Below are positions 1 through 12,400 of a stretch of 64,000 bases of DNA, piece after piece (within the stretch, counting starts at the first letter, position 1; every line of letters begins with the position of its first letter). Under the pieces are notes generated by a model that did no database searches, was not told the DNA's origin, and worked only from the letters and a program-made list of their open reading frames with translations. A program made the translations under genes and the position numbers. Source of the DNA: Omphiscola glabra (taxonomy: Eukaryota; Mollusca; Gastropoda; Lymnaeidae); the NCBI GenBank assembly GCA_964017045.1, contig OZ024809.1, positions 8,269,012-8,333,011 on the forward strand, in the 5' to 3' direction.

Positions 1-297
1 AATTGAAATTCTTATTATATTTCCCTGGAACTATTTGTTTAGATGAAATTGGATAGTACATTATTGAGGAACTATTTGTTTATTAAAATAGAAATGCTTA
101 TAAAATTGTTAAACTCTATTACTTTTAATATAAATTCTTATTATTTTGTTGTGGAACTATGTCTCATTTTAATTAAATTAACTAATTATAAGTGTGTTGG
201 ACTGTGACAAATCTTTAAAGTAGATTAATTAGACACACTTTGTTTAAATAAAATAATTTACGTTTAGCTTTAATAATCATCATACTGCTACAAAAGT

Positions 298-324
298 AAA
301 CGTTTCGGCAAATGCGTTCATCAG
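298..324 (-). other. Hammerhead-like core motif (CTGATGA...GAAAC), one per unit
   Basis: The minus strand reads CTGATGA, about 10 nt, then CGAAACG. These are the two conserved catalytic boxes of hammerhead ribozymes. The decayed boundary unit near 15770-15795 keeps a version with GGC-ATTT-GCC between the boxes, which can form a short stem; most units carry one change in it. Related motifs occur at 23643-23672 (CTGAAGA variant) and near 35547-35560. An extra A separates CTGATGA from the stem, unlike a canonical hammerhead, and I cannot see convincing stems I and III with a cleavage site. It may only be a conserved transposon terminal motif. Confidence 0.4.
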
Positions 325-373
325 TACAAAAAAACAACATTCATATGGTATAAATTAAATTTACATATTGTAG

Positions 374-469
374 ATATACTTGTATTGTACCTAAAAATGA
401 AAGAAAAGAATAAGAGTGGGCGCCCACCCTTATTCTTTTCTTTCATTTTTAGGTACAATACATGTATAT
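374..469. repeat. 96 bp near-perfect palindrome (hairpin core)
   Basis: The centre is GGGCGCCC with its dyad between 421 and 422. Pairing base by base outward, 46 of 48 positions match. The mismatches are 415/428 (A opposite C) and 380/463 (T opposite T). The loop length is zero, so this is a cruciform or long-hairpin candidate. The equivalent core occurs in all 12 units (centres near 1640, 2968, 4292, 5620, 6945, 8273, 9495, 10822, 12150, 13372 and 14594), and the first mismatch is the same in each copy I read. Confidence 0.95.
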
Positions 470-3400
470 ATTATGTAGATTTAATTTGTGCAATATGAAT
501 GTTTTGTTTTTTGTGCTGATTAAGGCATTATCTGAAACGTTTACATTTGTATTCTGTATGATGATTATTAAAGTTGAAAGTATATTGTTTTATTTACACA
601 AATGTTTTGTGTCTGATAAATCTACTATGAAGCTTTATCACAATCCAACACTCATATATTTTGTTGATTATATTAAAATAATTGATTGTTCCACAAAACT
701 ATACTAGGATTTATATTAAAAAAAATAGAGTTTCACAATTTTTAAATAATTTCTATTCAAATAAACACATGTGTTTGTCTTAATAGAGATAATTATTATA
801 TTGTTATTAAGCTATCTATTTGTTTAAAGCTAAATTCTCTATATTTGTTATAATGGAAATTCTTATTATAGTCTGTTGTGAATGTGTCTGTTTGAATGGA
901 AATAATTATTATATTTCTTATATTATACTATTTGTATAAATATAAAATTGTTTAGTATTAAATGTGGAACTATTTATTGTAATAGAAATTCTTGTGCAAT
1001 TGTGAAAAACTCGATTTCTTTTAATTCTTAAACTATTATTATGTGAAAATATATATATGTTTGTTTTAATTGAAAATCTCATTTTATTGTTTTGGAACTG
1101 TCTGTTTTAATTGAGATAATTATAATATTGTAGTTAAACTATGCATTTGGTTAAAGTTAAATTCTCTATATTTGTTTGAATATAATTTTTGTTCTATATT
1201 ATGTTGAGAATTTATCTGTTTAAATTGAAATTCTTATTATATTTCCATGGAACTATTTGTTTAGATTAAATTGGATAGTACATTATTGAGGAACTATTTG
1301 TTTATTAAAATAGAAATGCTAATAAAATTGTTAAACTCTATTACTTTTAATATAAATTCTTATTTTCTTGTGGAACTATGTCTCATTTTAATTAAATTAA
1401 CTAATTATAAGTGTGTTGGACTGTGACAAATCTTTAAAGTAGATTAATTAGACACACTTTGTTTAAATAAAATAATTTACGTTTAGCTTTAATAATCATC
1501 ATACTGCTACAAAAGTAAACGTTTCGGCAAATGCGTTCATCAGTACAAAAAAACAACATTCATATGGTATAAATTAAATTTACATATTGTAGATATACTT
1601 GTATTGTACCTAAAAATGAAAGAAAAGAATAAGAGTGGGCGCCCACCCTTATTCTTTTCTTTCATTTTTAGGTACAATACATGTATATATTATGTAGATT
1701 TAATTTGTGCAATATGAATGTTTTGTTTTTTGTGCTGATTAAGGCATTATCTGAAACGTTTACATTTGTATTCTGTATGATGATTATTAAAGTTGAAAGT
1801 ATATTGTTTTATTTACACAAATGTTTTGTGTCTGATAAATCTACTATGAAGCTTTATCACAATCCAACACTCATATATTTTGTTGATTATATTAAAATAA
1901 TTGATTGTTCCACAAAACTATACTAGGATTTATATTAAAAAAAATAGAGTTTCACAATTTTTAAAGAATTTCTATTCAAATAAACACATGTGTTTGTCTT
2001 AATAGAGATAATTATTATATTGTTATTAAGCTATCTATTTGTTTAAAGCTTAATTCTCTATATTTTTTATAATGGAAATTCTTATTATAGTCTGTTGTGA
2101 ATGTGTCTGTTTGAATGGAAATAATTATTATATTTCTTATATTATACTATTTGTATAAATATAAAATTGTTTAGTATTAAATGTGGAACTATTTATTTTA
2201 ATAGAAATTCTTGTGCAATTGTGAAAAACTCGATTTCTTTTAATTCTTATTATATTGTGGCGGAACTATGTATTATTTAGTAGAAATTCTTATGATATTG
2301 TTGTGAAACTATTTGTCTTAAAAGAATACTTGTTTCATTGCTGTTGAACTGTGTTAACTATTATTATGTGAAAATATATATATGTTTGTTTTAATTGAAA
2401 ATCTCATTTTATTGTTTTGGAACTGTCTGTTTTAATTGAGATAATTATTATATTGTAGTTAAACTATGCATTTGGTTAAAGTTAAATTCTCTATATTTGT
2501 TTGAATATAATTTTTGTTCTATATTATGTTGAGAATTTATCTGTTTAAATTGAAATTCTTATTATATTTCCCTGGAACTATTTGTTTAGATGAAATTGGA
2601 TAGTACATTATTGAGGAACTATTTGTTTATTAAAATAGAAATGCTTATAAAATTGTTAAACTCTATTACTTTTAATATAAATTCTTATTATTTTGTTGTG
2701 GAACTATGTCTCATTTTAATTAAATTAACTAATTATAAGTGTGTTGGACTGTGACAAATCTTTAAAGTAGATTAATTAGACACACTTTGTTTAAATAAAA
2801 TAATTTACGTTTAGCTTTAATAATCATCATACTGCTACAAAAGTAAACGTTTCGGCAAATGCGTTCATCAGTACAAAAAAACAACATTCATATGGTATAA
2901 ATTAAATTTACATATTGTAGATATACTTGTATTGTACCTAAAAATGAAAGAAAAGAATAAGAGTGGGCGCCCACCCTTATTCTTTTCTTTCATTTTTAGG
3001 TACAATACATGTATATATTATGTAGATTTAATTTGTGCAATATGAATGTTTTGTTTTTTGTGCTGATTACGGCATTGTCTGAAACGTTTACATTTGTATT
3101 CTGTATGATGATTATTAAAGTTGAAAGTATATTGTTTTATTTACACAAATGTTTTGTGTCTGATAAATCTACTATGAAGCTTTATCACAATCCAACACTC
3201 ATATATTTTGTTGATTATATTAAAATAGATTGTTCCACAAAACTATACTAGGATTTATATTTAAAAAAATAGAGTTTCACAATTTTTAAATAATTTCTAT
3301 TCAAATAAACACATGTGTTTGTCTTAATAGAGATAATTATTATATTGTTATTAAGCTATCTATTTGTTTAAAGCTAAATTCTCTATATTTGTTATAATGG

Positions 3401-6400
3401 AAATTCTTATTATAGTCTGTTGTGAATCTGTCTGTTTGAATGGAAATAATTATTATATTTCTTATATTATACTATTTGTATAAATATAAAATTGTTTAGT
3501 ATTAAATGTGGAACTATTTATTTTAATAGAAATTCTTGTGCAATTGTGAAAAACTCTATTTCTTTTAATTCTTATTATATTGTGGCGGAACTATGTATTA
3601 TTTAGTAGAAATTCTTATGATATTGTTGTGAAACTATTTGTCTTAAAAGAATACTTGTTTCATTGCTGTTGAACTGTGTTAACTATTATTATGTGAAAAT
3701 ATATATATATGTTTGTTTTAATAGAAAATCTAATTTTATTGTTTTGGAACTGTCTTTTTTAATTGAGATAATTATTATATTGTAGTTAAACTATGCATTT
3801 GGTTAAAGTTAAATTCTCTATATTTGTTTGAATATAATTTTTGTTCTATATTATGTTGAGAATTTATCTGTTTAAATTGAAATTCTTATATTTCCGTGGA
3901 ACTATTTGTTTAGATGAAATTTGATAGTACATTATTGTGGAACTATTTGTTTATTAAAATAGAAATGCTTATAAAATTGTTAAACTCTATTACTTTTAAT
4001 ATAAATTCTTATTATTTGGTTGTGGAACTATGTCTCATTTTAATTAAATTAACTAATTATAAGTGTGTTGGACTGTGACAAATCTTTAAAGTAGATTAAT
4101 TAGACACACTTTGTTTAAATAAAATAATTTACGTTTAGCTTTAATAATCATCATACTGCTACAAAAGTAAACGTTTCGGCAAATGCGTTCATCAGTACAA
4201 AAAAACAACATTCATATGGTATAAATTAAATTTACATATTGTAGATATACTTGTATTGTACCTAAAAATGAAAGAAAAGAATAAGAGTGGGCGCCCACCC
4301 TTATTCTTTTCTTTCATTTTTAGGTACAATACATGTATATATTATGTAGATTTAATTTGTGCAATATGAATGTTTTGTTTTTTGTGCTGATTAAGGCATT
4401 ATCTGAAACGTTTACATTTGTATTCTGTATGATGATTATTAAAGTTGAAAGTATATTGTTTTATTTACACAAATGTTTTGTGTCTGATAAATCTACTATG
4501 AAGCTTTATCACAATCCAACACTCATATATTTTGTTGATTATATTAAAATAATTGATTGTTCCACAAAACTATACTAGGATTTATATTAAAAAAAATAGA
4601 GTTTCACAATTTTTAAAGAATTTCTATTCAAATAAACACATGTGTTTGTCTTAATAGAGATAATTATTATATTGATATTAAGCTATCTATTTGTTTAAAG
4701 CTAAATTCTCTATATTTGTTATAATGGAAATTCTTATTATAGTCTGTTGTGAATCTGTCTGTTTGAATGGAAATAATTATTATATTTCTTATATTATACT
4801 ATTTGTATAAATATAAAATTGTTTAGTATTAAATGTGGAACTATTTATTTTAATAGAAATTCTTGTGCAATTGTGAAAAACTCGATTTCTTTTAATTCTT
4901 ATTATATTGTGGCGGAACTATGTATTATTTAGTAGAAGTTCTTATGATATTGTTGTAAAACTATTTGTCTTAAAAGAATACTTGTTTCATTGCAGTTGAA
5001 CTGTGTTAACTATTATTATGTGAAAATATATATATGTTTGTTTTAATTGAAAATCTCATTTTATTGTTTTGGAACTGTCGATTTTAATTGAGATAATTAT
5101 TATATTGTAGTTAAACTATGCATTTGGTTAAAGTTAAATTCTCTATATTTGTTTGAATATAATTTTTGTTCTATATTATGTTGAGAATTTATCTGTTTAA
5201 ATTGAAATTCTTATTATATTTCCCTGGAACTATTTGTTTAGATGAAATTGGATAGTACATTATTGAGGAACTATTTGTTTATTAAAATAGAAATGCTAAT
5301 AAAATTGTTAAACTCTATTACTTTTAATATAAATTCTTATTATTTGGTTGTGGAACTATGTCTCATTTTAATTAAATTAACTAATTATAAGTGTGTTGGA
5401 CTGTGACAAATCTTTAAAGTAGATTAATTAGACACACTTTGTTTAAATAAAATAATTTACGTTTAGCTTTAATAATCATCATACTGCTACAAAAGTAAAC
5501 GTTTCGGCAAATGCGTTCATCAGTACAAAAAAACAACATTCATATGGTATAAATTAAATTTACATATTGTAGATATACTTGTATTGTACCTAAAAATGAA
5601 AGAAAAGAATAAGAGTGGGCGCCCACCCTTATTCTTTTCTTTCATTTTTAGGTACAATACATGTATATATTATGTAGATTTAATTTGTGCAATATGAATG
5701 TTTTGTTTTTTGTGCTGATTAAGGCATTATCTGAAACGTTTACATTTGTATTCTGTATGATGATTATTAAAGTTGAAAGTATATTGTTTTATTTACACAA
5801 ATGTTTTGTGTCTGATAAATCTACTATGAAGCTTTATCACAATCCAACACTCATATATTTTGTTGATTATATTAAAATAATTGATTGTTCCACAAAACTA
5901 TACTAGGATTTATATTAAAAAAAATAGAGTTTCACAATTTTTAAAGAATTTCTATTCAAATAAACACATGTGTTTGTCTTAATAGAGATAATTATTATAT
6001 TGATATTAAGCTATCTATTTGTTTAAAGCTAAATTCTCTATATTTGTTATAATGGAAATTCTTATTATAGTCTGTTGTGAATCTGTCTGTTTGAATGGAA
6101 ATAATTATTATATTTCTTATATTATACTATTTGTATAAATATAAAATTGTTTAGTATTAAATGTGGAACTATTTATTTTAATAGAAATTCTTGTGCAATT
6201 GTGAAAAACTCGATTTCTTTTAATTCTTATTATATTGTGGCGGAACTATGTATTATTTAGTAGAAGTTCTTATGATATTGTTGTAAAACTATTTGTCTTA
6301 AAAGAATACTTGTTTCATTGCAGTTGAACTGTGTTAACTATTATTATGTGAAAATATATATATGTTTGTTTTAATTGAAAATCTCATTTTATTGTTTTGG

Positions 6401-9400
6401 AACTGTCGATTTTAATTGAGATAATTATTATATTGTAGTTAAACTATGCATTTGGTTAAAGTTAAATTCTCTATATTTGTTTGAATATAATTTTTGTTCT
6501 ATATTATGTTGAGAATTTATCTGTTTAAATTGAAATTCTTATTATATTTCCCTGGAACTATTTGTTTAGATGAAATTGGATAGTACATTATTGAGGAACT
6601 ATTTGTTTATTAAAATAGAAATGCTAATAAAATTGTTAAACTCTATTACTTTTAATATAAATTCTTATTTTCTTGTGGAACTATGTCTCATTTTAATTAA
6701 ATTAACTAATTATAAGTGTGTTGGACTGTGACAAATCTTTAAAGTAGATTAATTAGACACACTTTGTTTAAATAAAATAATTTACGTTTAGCTTTAATAA
6801 TCATCATACTGCTACAAAAGTAAACGTTTCGGCAAATGCGTTCATCAGTACAAAAAAACAACATTCATATGGTATAAATTAAATTTACATATTGTAGATA
6901 TACTTGTATTGTACCTAAAAATGAAAGAAAAGAATAAGAGTGGGCGCCCACCCTTATTCTTTTCTTTCATTTTTAGGTACAATACATGTATATATTATGT
7001 AGATTTAATTTGTGCAATATGAATGTTTTGTTTTTTGTGCTGATTAAGGCATTATCTGAAACGTTTACATTTGTATTCTGTATGATGATTATTAAAGTTG
7101 AAAGTATATTGTTTTATTTACACAAATGTTTTGTGTCTGATAAATCTACTATGAAGCTTTATCACAATCCAACACTCATATATTTTGTTGATTATATTAA
7201 AATAATTGATTGTTCCACAAAACTATACTAGGATTTATATTAAAAAAAATAGAGTTTCACAATTTTTAAAGAATTTCTATTCAAATAAACACATGTGTTT
7301 GTCTTAATAGAGATAATTATTATATTGTTATTAAGCTATCTATTTGTTTAAAGCTAAATTCTCTATATTTGTTATAATGGAAATTCTTATTATAGTCTGT
7401 TGTGAATGTGTCTGTTTGAATGGAAATAATTATTATATTTCTTATATTATACTATTTGTATAAATATAAAATTGTTTAGTATTAAATGTGGAACTATTTA
7501 TTTTAATAGAAATTCTTGTGCAATTGTGAAAAACTCGATTTCTTTTAATTCTTATTATATTGTGGCGGAACTATGTATTATTTAGTAGAAATTCTTATGA
7601 TATTGTTGTGAAACTATTTGTCTTAAAAGAATACTTGTTTCATTGCTGTTGAACTGTGTTAACTATTATTATGTGAAAATATATATATGTTTGTTTTAAT
7701 TGAAAATCTCATTTTATTGTTTTGGAACTGTCTGTTTTAATTGAGATAATTATTATATTGTAGTTAAACTATGCATTTGGTTAAAGTTAAATTCTCTATA
7801 TTTGTTTGAATATAATTTTTGTTCTATATTATGTTGAGAATTTATCTGTTTAAATTGAAATTCTTATTATATTTCCCTGGAACTATTTGTTTAGATGAAA
7901 TTGGATAGTACATTATTGAGGAACTATTTGTTTATTAAAATAGAAATGCTTATAAAATTGTTAAACTCTATTACTTTTAATATAAATTCTTATTATTTTG
8001 TTGTGGAACTATGTCTCATTTTAATTAAATTAACTAATTATAAGTGTGTTGGACTGTGACAAATCTTTAAAGTAGATTAATTAGACACACTTTGTTTAAA
8101 TAAAATAATTTACGTTTAGCTTTAATAATCATCATACTGCTACAAAAGTAAACGTTTCGGCAAATGCGTTCATCAATACAAAAAAACAACATTCATATGG
8201 TATAAATTAAATTTACATATTGTAGATATACTTGTATTGTACCTAAAAATGAAAGAAAAGAATAAGAGTGGGCGCCCACCCTTATTCTTTTCTTTCATTT
8301 TTAGGTACAATACATGTATATATTATGTAGATTTAATTTGTGCAATATGAATGTTTTGTTTTTTGTGCTGATTAAGGCATTATCTGAAACGTTTACATTT
8401 GTATTCTGTATGATGATTATTAAAGTTGAAAGTATATTGTTTTATTTACACAAATGTTTTGTGTCTGATAAATCTACTATGAAGCTTTATCACAATCCAA
8501 CACTCATATATTTTGTTGATTATATTAAAATAATTGATTGTTCCACAAAACTATACTAGGATTTATATTAAAAAAAATAGAGTTTCACAATTTTTAAATA
8601 ATTTCTATTCAAATAAACACATGTGTTTGTCTTAATAGAGATAATTATTATATTGTTATTAAGCTATCTATTTGTTTAAAGCTAAATTCTCTATATTTGT
8701 TATAATGGAAATTCTTATTATAGTCTGTTGTGAATCTGTCTGTTTGAATGGAAATAATTATTATATTTCTTATATTATACTATTTGTATAAATATAAAAT
8801 TGTTTAGTATTAAATGTGGAACTATTTATTGTAATAGAAATTCTTGTGCAATTGTGAAAAACTCGATTTCTTTTAATTCTTAAACTATTATTATGTGAAA
8901 ATATATATATGTTTGTTTTAATTGAAAATCTCATTTTATTGTTTTGGAACTGTCTGTTTTAATTGAGATAATTATTATATTGTAGTTAAACTATGCATTT
9001 GGTTAAAGTTAAATTCTCTATATTTGTTTGAATATAATTTTTGTTCTATATTATGTTGAGAATTTATCTGTTTAAATTGAAATTCTTATTATATTTCCCT
9101 GGAACTATTTGTTTAGATGAAATTGGATAGTACATTATTGAGGAACTATTTGTTTATTAAAATAGAAATGCTTATAAAATTGTTAAACTCTATTACTTTT
9201 AATATAAATTCTTATTATTTTGTTGTGGAACTATGTCTCATTTTAATTAAATTAACTAATTATAAGTGTGTTGGACTGTGACAAATCTTTAAAGTAGATT
9301 AATTAGACACACTTTGTTTAAATAAAATAATTTACGTTTAGCTTTAATAATCATCATACTGCTACAAAAGTAAACGTTTCGGCAAATGCGTTCATCAGTA

Positions 9401-12400
9401 CAAAAAAACAACATTCATATGGTATAAATTAAATTTACATATTGTAGATATACTTGTATTGTACCTAAAAATGAAAGAAAAGAATAAGAGTGGGCGCCCA
9501 CCCTTATTCTTTTCTTTCATTTTTAGGTACAATACATGTATATATTATGTAGATTTAATTTGTGCAATATGAATGTTTTGTTTTTTGTGCTGATTACGGC
9601 ATTGTCTGAAACGTTTACATTTGTATTCTGTATGATGATTATTAAAGTTGAAAGTATATTGTTTTATTTACACAAATGTTTTGTGTCTGATAAATCTACT
9701 ATGAAGCTTTATCACAATCCAACACTCATATATTTTGTTGATTATATTAAAATAGATTGTTCCACAAAACTATACTAGGATTTATATTTAAAAAAATAGA
9801 GTTTCACAATTTTTAAATAATTTCTATTCAAATAAACACATGTGTTTGTCTTAATAGAGATAATTATTATATTGTTATTAAGCTATCTATTTGTTTAAAG
9901 CTAAATTCTCTATATTTGTTATAATGGAAATTCTTATTATAGTCTGTTGTGAATCTGTCTGTTTGAATGGAAATAATTATTATATTTCTTATATTATACT
10001 ATTTGTATAAATATAAAATTGTTTAGTATTAAATGTGGAACTATTTATTTTAATAGAAATTCTTGTGCAATTGTGAAAAACTCTATTTCTTTTAATTCTT
10101 ATTATATTGTGGCGGAACTATGTATTATTTAGTAGAAATTCTTATGATATTGTTGTGAAACTATTTGTCTTAAAAGAATACTTGTTTCATTGCTGTTGAA
10201 CTGTGTTAACTATTATTATGTGAAAATATATATATATGTTTGTTTTAATAGAAAATCTAATTTTATTGTTTTGGAACTGTCTTTTTTAATTGAGATAATT
10301 ATTATATTGTAGTTAAACTATGCATTTGGTTAAAGTTAAATTCTCTATATTTGTTTGAATATAATTTTTGTTCTATATTATGTTGAGAATTTATCTGTTT
10401 AAATTGAAATTCTTATATTTCTGTGGAACTATTTGTTTAGATGAAATTTGATAGTACATTATTGTGGAACTATTTGTTTATTAAAATAGAAATGCTTATA
10501 AAATTGTTAAACTCTATTACTTTTAATATAAATTCTTATTATTTGGTTGTGGAACTATGTCTCATTTTAATTAAATTAACTAATTATAAGTGTGTTGGAC
10601 TGTGACAAATCTTTAAAGTAGATTAATTAGACACACTTTGTTTAAATAAAATAATTTACGTTTAGCTTTAATAATCATCATACTGCTACAAAAGTAAACG
10701 TTTCGGCAAATGCGTTCATCAGTACAAAAAAACAACAACATTCATATGGTATAAATTAAATTTACATATTGTAGATATACTTGTATTGTACCTAAAAATG
10801 AAAGAAAAGAATAAGAGTGGGCGCCCACCCTTATTCTTTTCTTTCATTTTTAGGTACAATACATGTATATATTATGTAGATTTAATTTGTGCAATATGAA
10901 TGTTTTGTTTTTTGTGCTGATTAAGGCATTATCTGAAACGTTTACATTTGTATTCTGTATGATGATTATTAAAGTTGAAAGTATATTGTTTTATTTACAC
11001 AAATGTTTTGTGTCTGATAAATCTACTATGAAGCTTTATCACAATCCAACACTCATATATTTTGTTGATTATATTAAAATAATTGATTGTTCCACAAAAC
11101 TATACTAGGATTTATATTAAAAAAAATAGAGTTTCACAATTTTTAAAGAATTTCTATTCAAATAAACACATGTGTTTGTCTTAATAGAGATAATTATTAT
11201 ATTGATATTAAGCTATCTATTTGTTTAAAGCTAAATTCTCTATATTTGTTATAATGGAAATTCTTATTATAGTCTGTTGTGAATCTGTCTGTTTGAATGG
11301 AAATAATTATTATATTTCTTATATTATACTATTTGTATAAATATAAAATTGTTTAGTATTAAATGTGGAACTATTTATTTTAATAGAAATTCTTGTGCAA
11401 TTGTGAAAAACTCGATTTCTTTTAATTCTTATTATATTGTGGCGGAACTATGTATTATTTAGTAGAAGTTCTTATGATATTGTTGTAAAACTATTTGTCT
11501 TAAAAGAATACTTGTTTCATTGCAGTTGAACTGTGTTAACTATTATTATGTGAAAATATATATATGTTTGTTTTAATTGAAAATCTCATTTTATTGTTTT
11601 GGAACTGTCGATTTTAATTGAGATAATTATAATATTGTAGTTAAACTATGCATTTGGTTAAAGTTAAATTCTCTATATTTGTTTGAATATAATTTTTGTT
11701 CTATATTATGTTGAGAATTTATCTGTTTAAATTGAAATTCTTATTATATTTCCGTGGAACTATTTGTTTAGATCAAATTTGATAGTACATTATTGAGGAA
11801 CTATTTGTTTATTAAAATAGAAATGCCTATAAAATTGTTAAACTCTATTACTTTTAATATAAATTCTTATTATTTTGTTGTGGAACTATGTCTCATTTTA
11901 ATTAAATTAACTAATTATAAGTGTGTTGGACTGTGACAAATCTTTAAAGTAGATTAATTAGACACACTTTGTTTAAATAAAATAATTTACGTTTAGCTTT
12001 AATAATCATCATACTGCTACAAAAGTAAACGTTTCGGCAAATGCGTTCATCAGTACAAAAAAACAACATTCATATGGTATAAATTAAATTTACATATTGT
12101 AGATATACTTGTATTGTACCTAAAAATGAAAGAAAAGAATAAGAGTGGGCGCCCACCCTTATTCTTTTCTTTCATTTTTAGGTACAATACATGTATATAT
12201 TATGTAGATTTAATTTGTGCAATATGAATGTTTTGTTTTTTGTGCTGATTAAGGCATTATCTGAAACGTTTACATTTGTATTCTGTATGATGATTATTAA
12301 AGTTGAAAGTATATTGTTTTATTTACACAAATGTTTTGTGTCTGATAAATCTACTATGAAGCTTTATCACAATCCAACACTCATATATTTTGTTGATTAT

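Larger units (their letters stand above)
68..775. repeat. Large imperfect inverted repeat inside each satellite unit
   Basis: Reading the complement of 68-421 and comparing it with 422-775 gives an alignable match over essentially the whole 350 bp arm. Blocks such as GAAACGTTTAC, TATGATGATTATTAAAG, ATCTACT, AATCCAACAC/AGTCCAACAC and ATAGAGTTT/AACAATTTT follow in the same order. By eye the arms match at about 75-80% away from the centre and almost perfectly at the centre. The same arrangement repeats in every unit. Beyond about 775 the symmetry is lost and the sequence returns to directly repeated AT-rich motifs. The unit therefore looks like an old foldback element that was later amplified in tandem. 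Confidence 0.88.

Noticed and set aside
462..707. 81-codon open frame conserved in 12 satellite units
   Set aside because: It lies in one arm of an inverted repeat, is AT-rich without a recognisable domain, and its conservation is no better than that of the surrounding non-coding unit. An in-frame 3 bp loss in two units is explained by their shared duplication.
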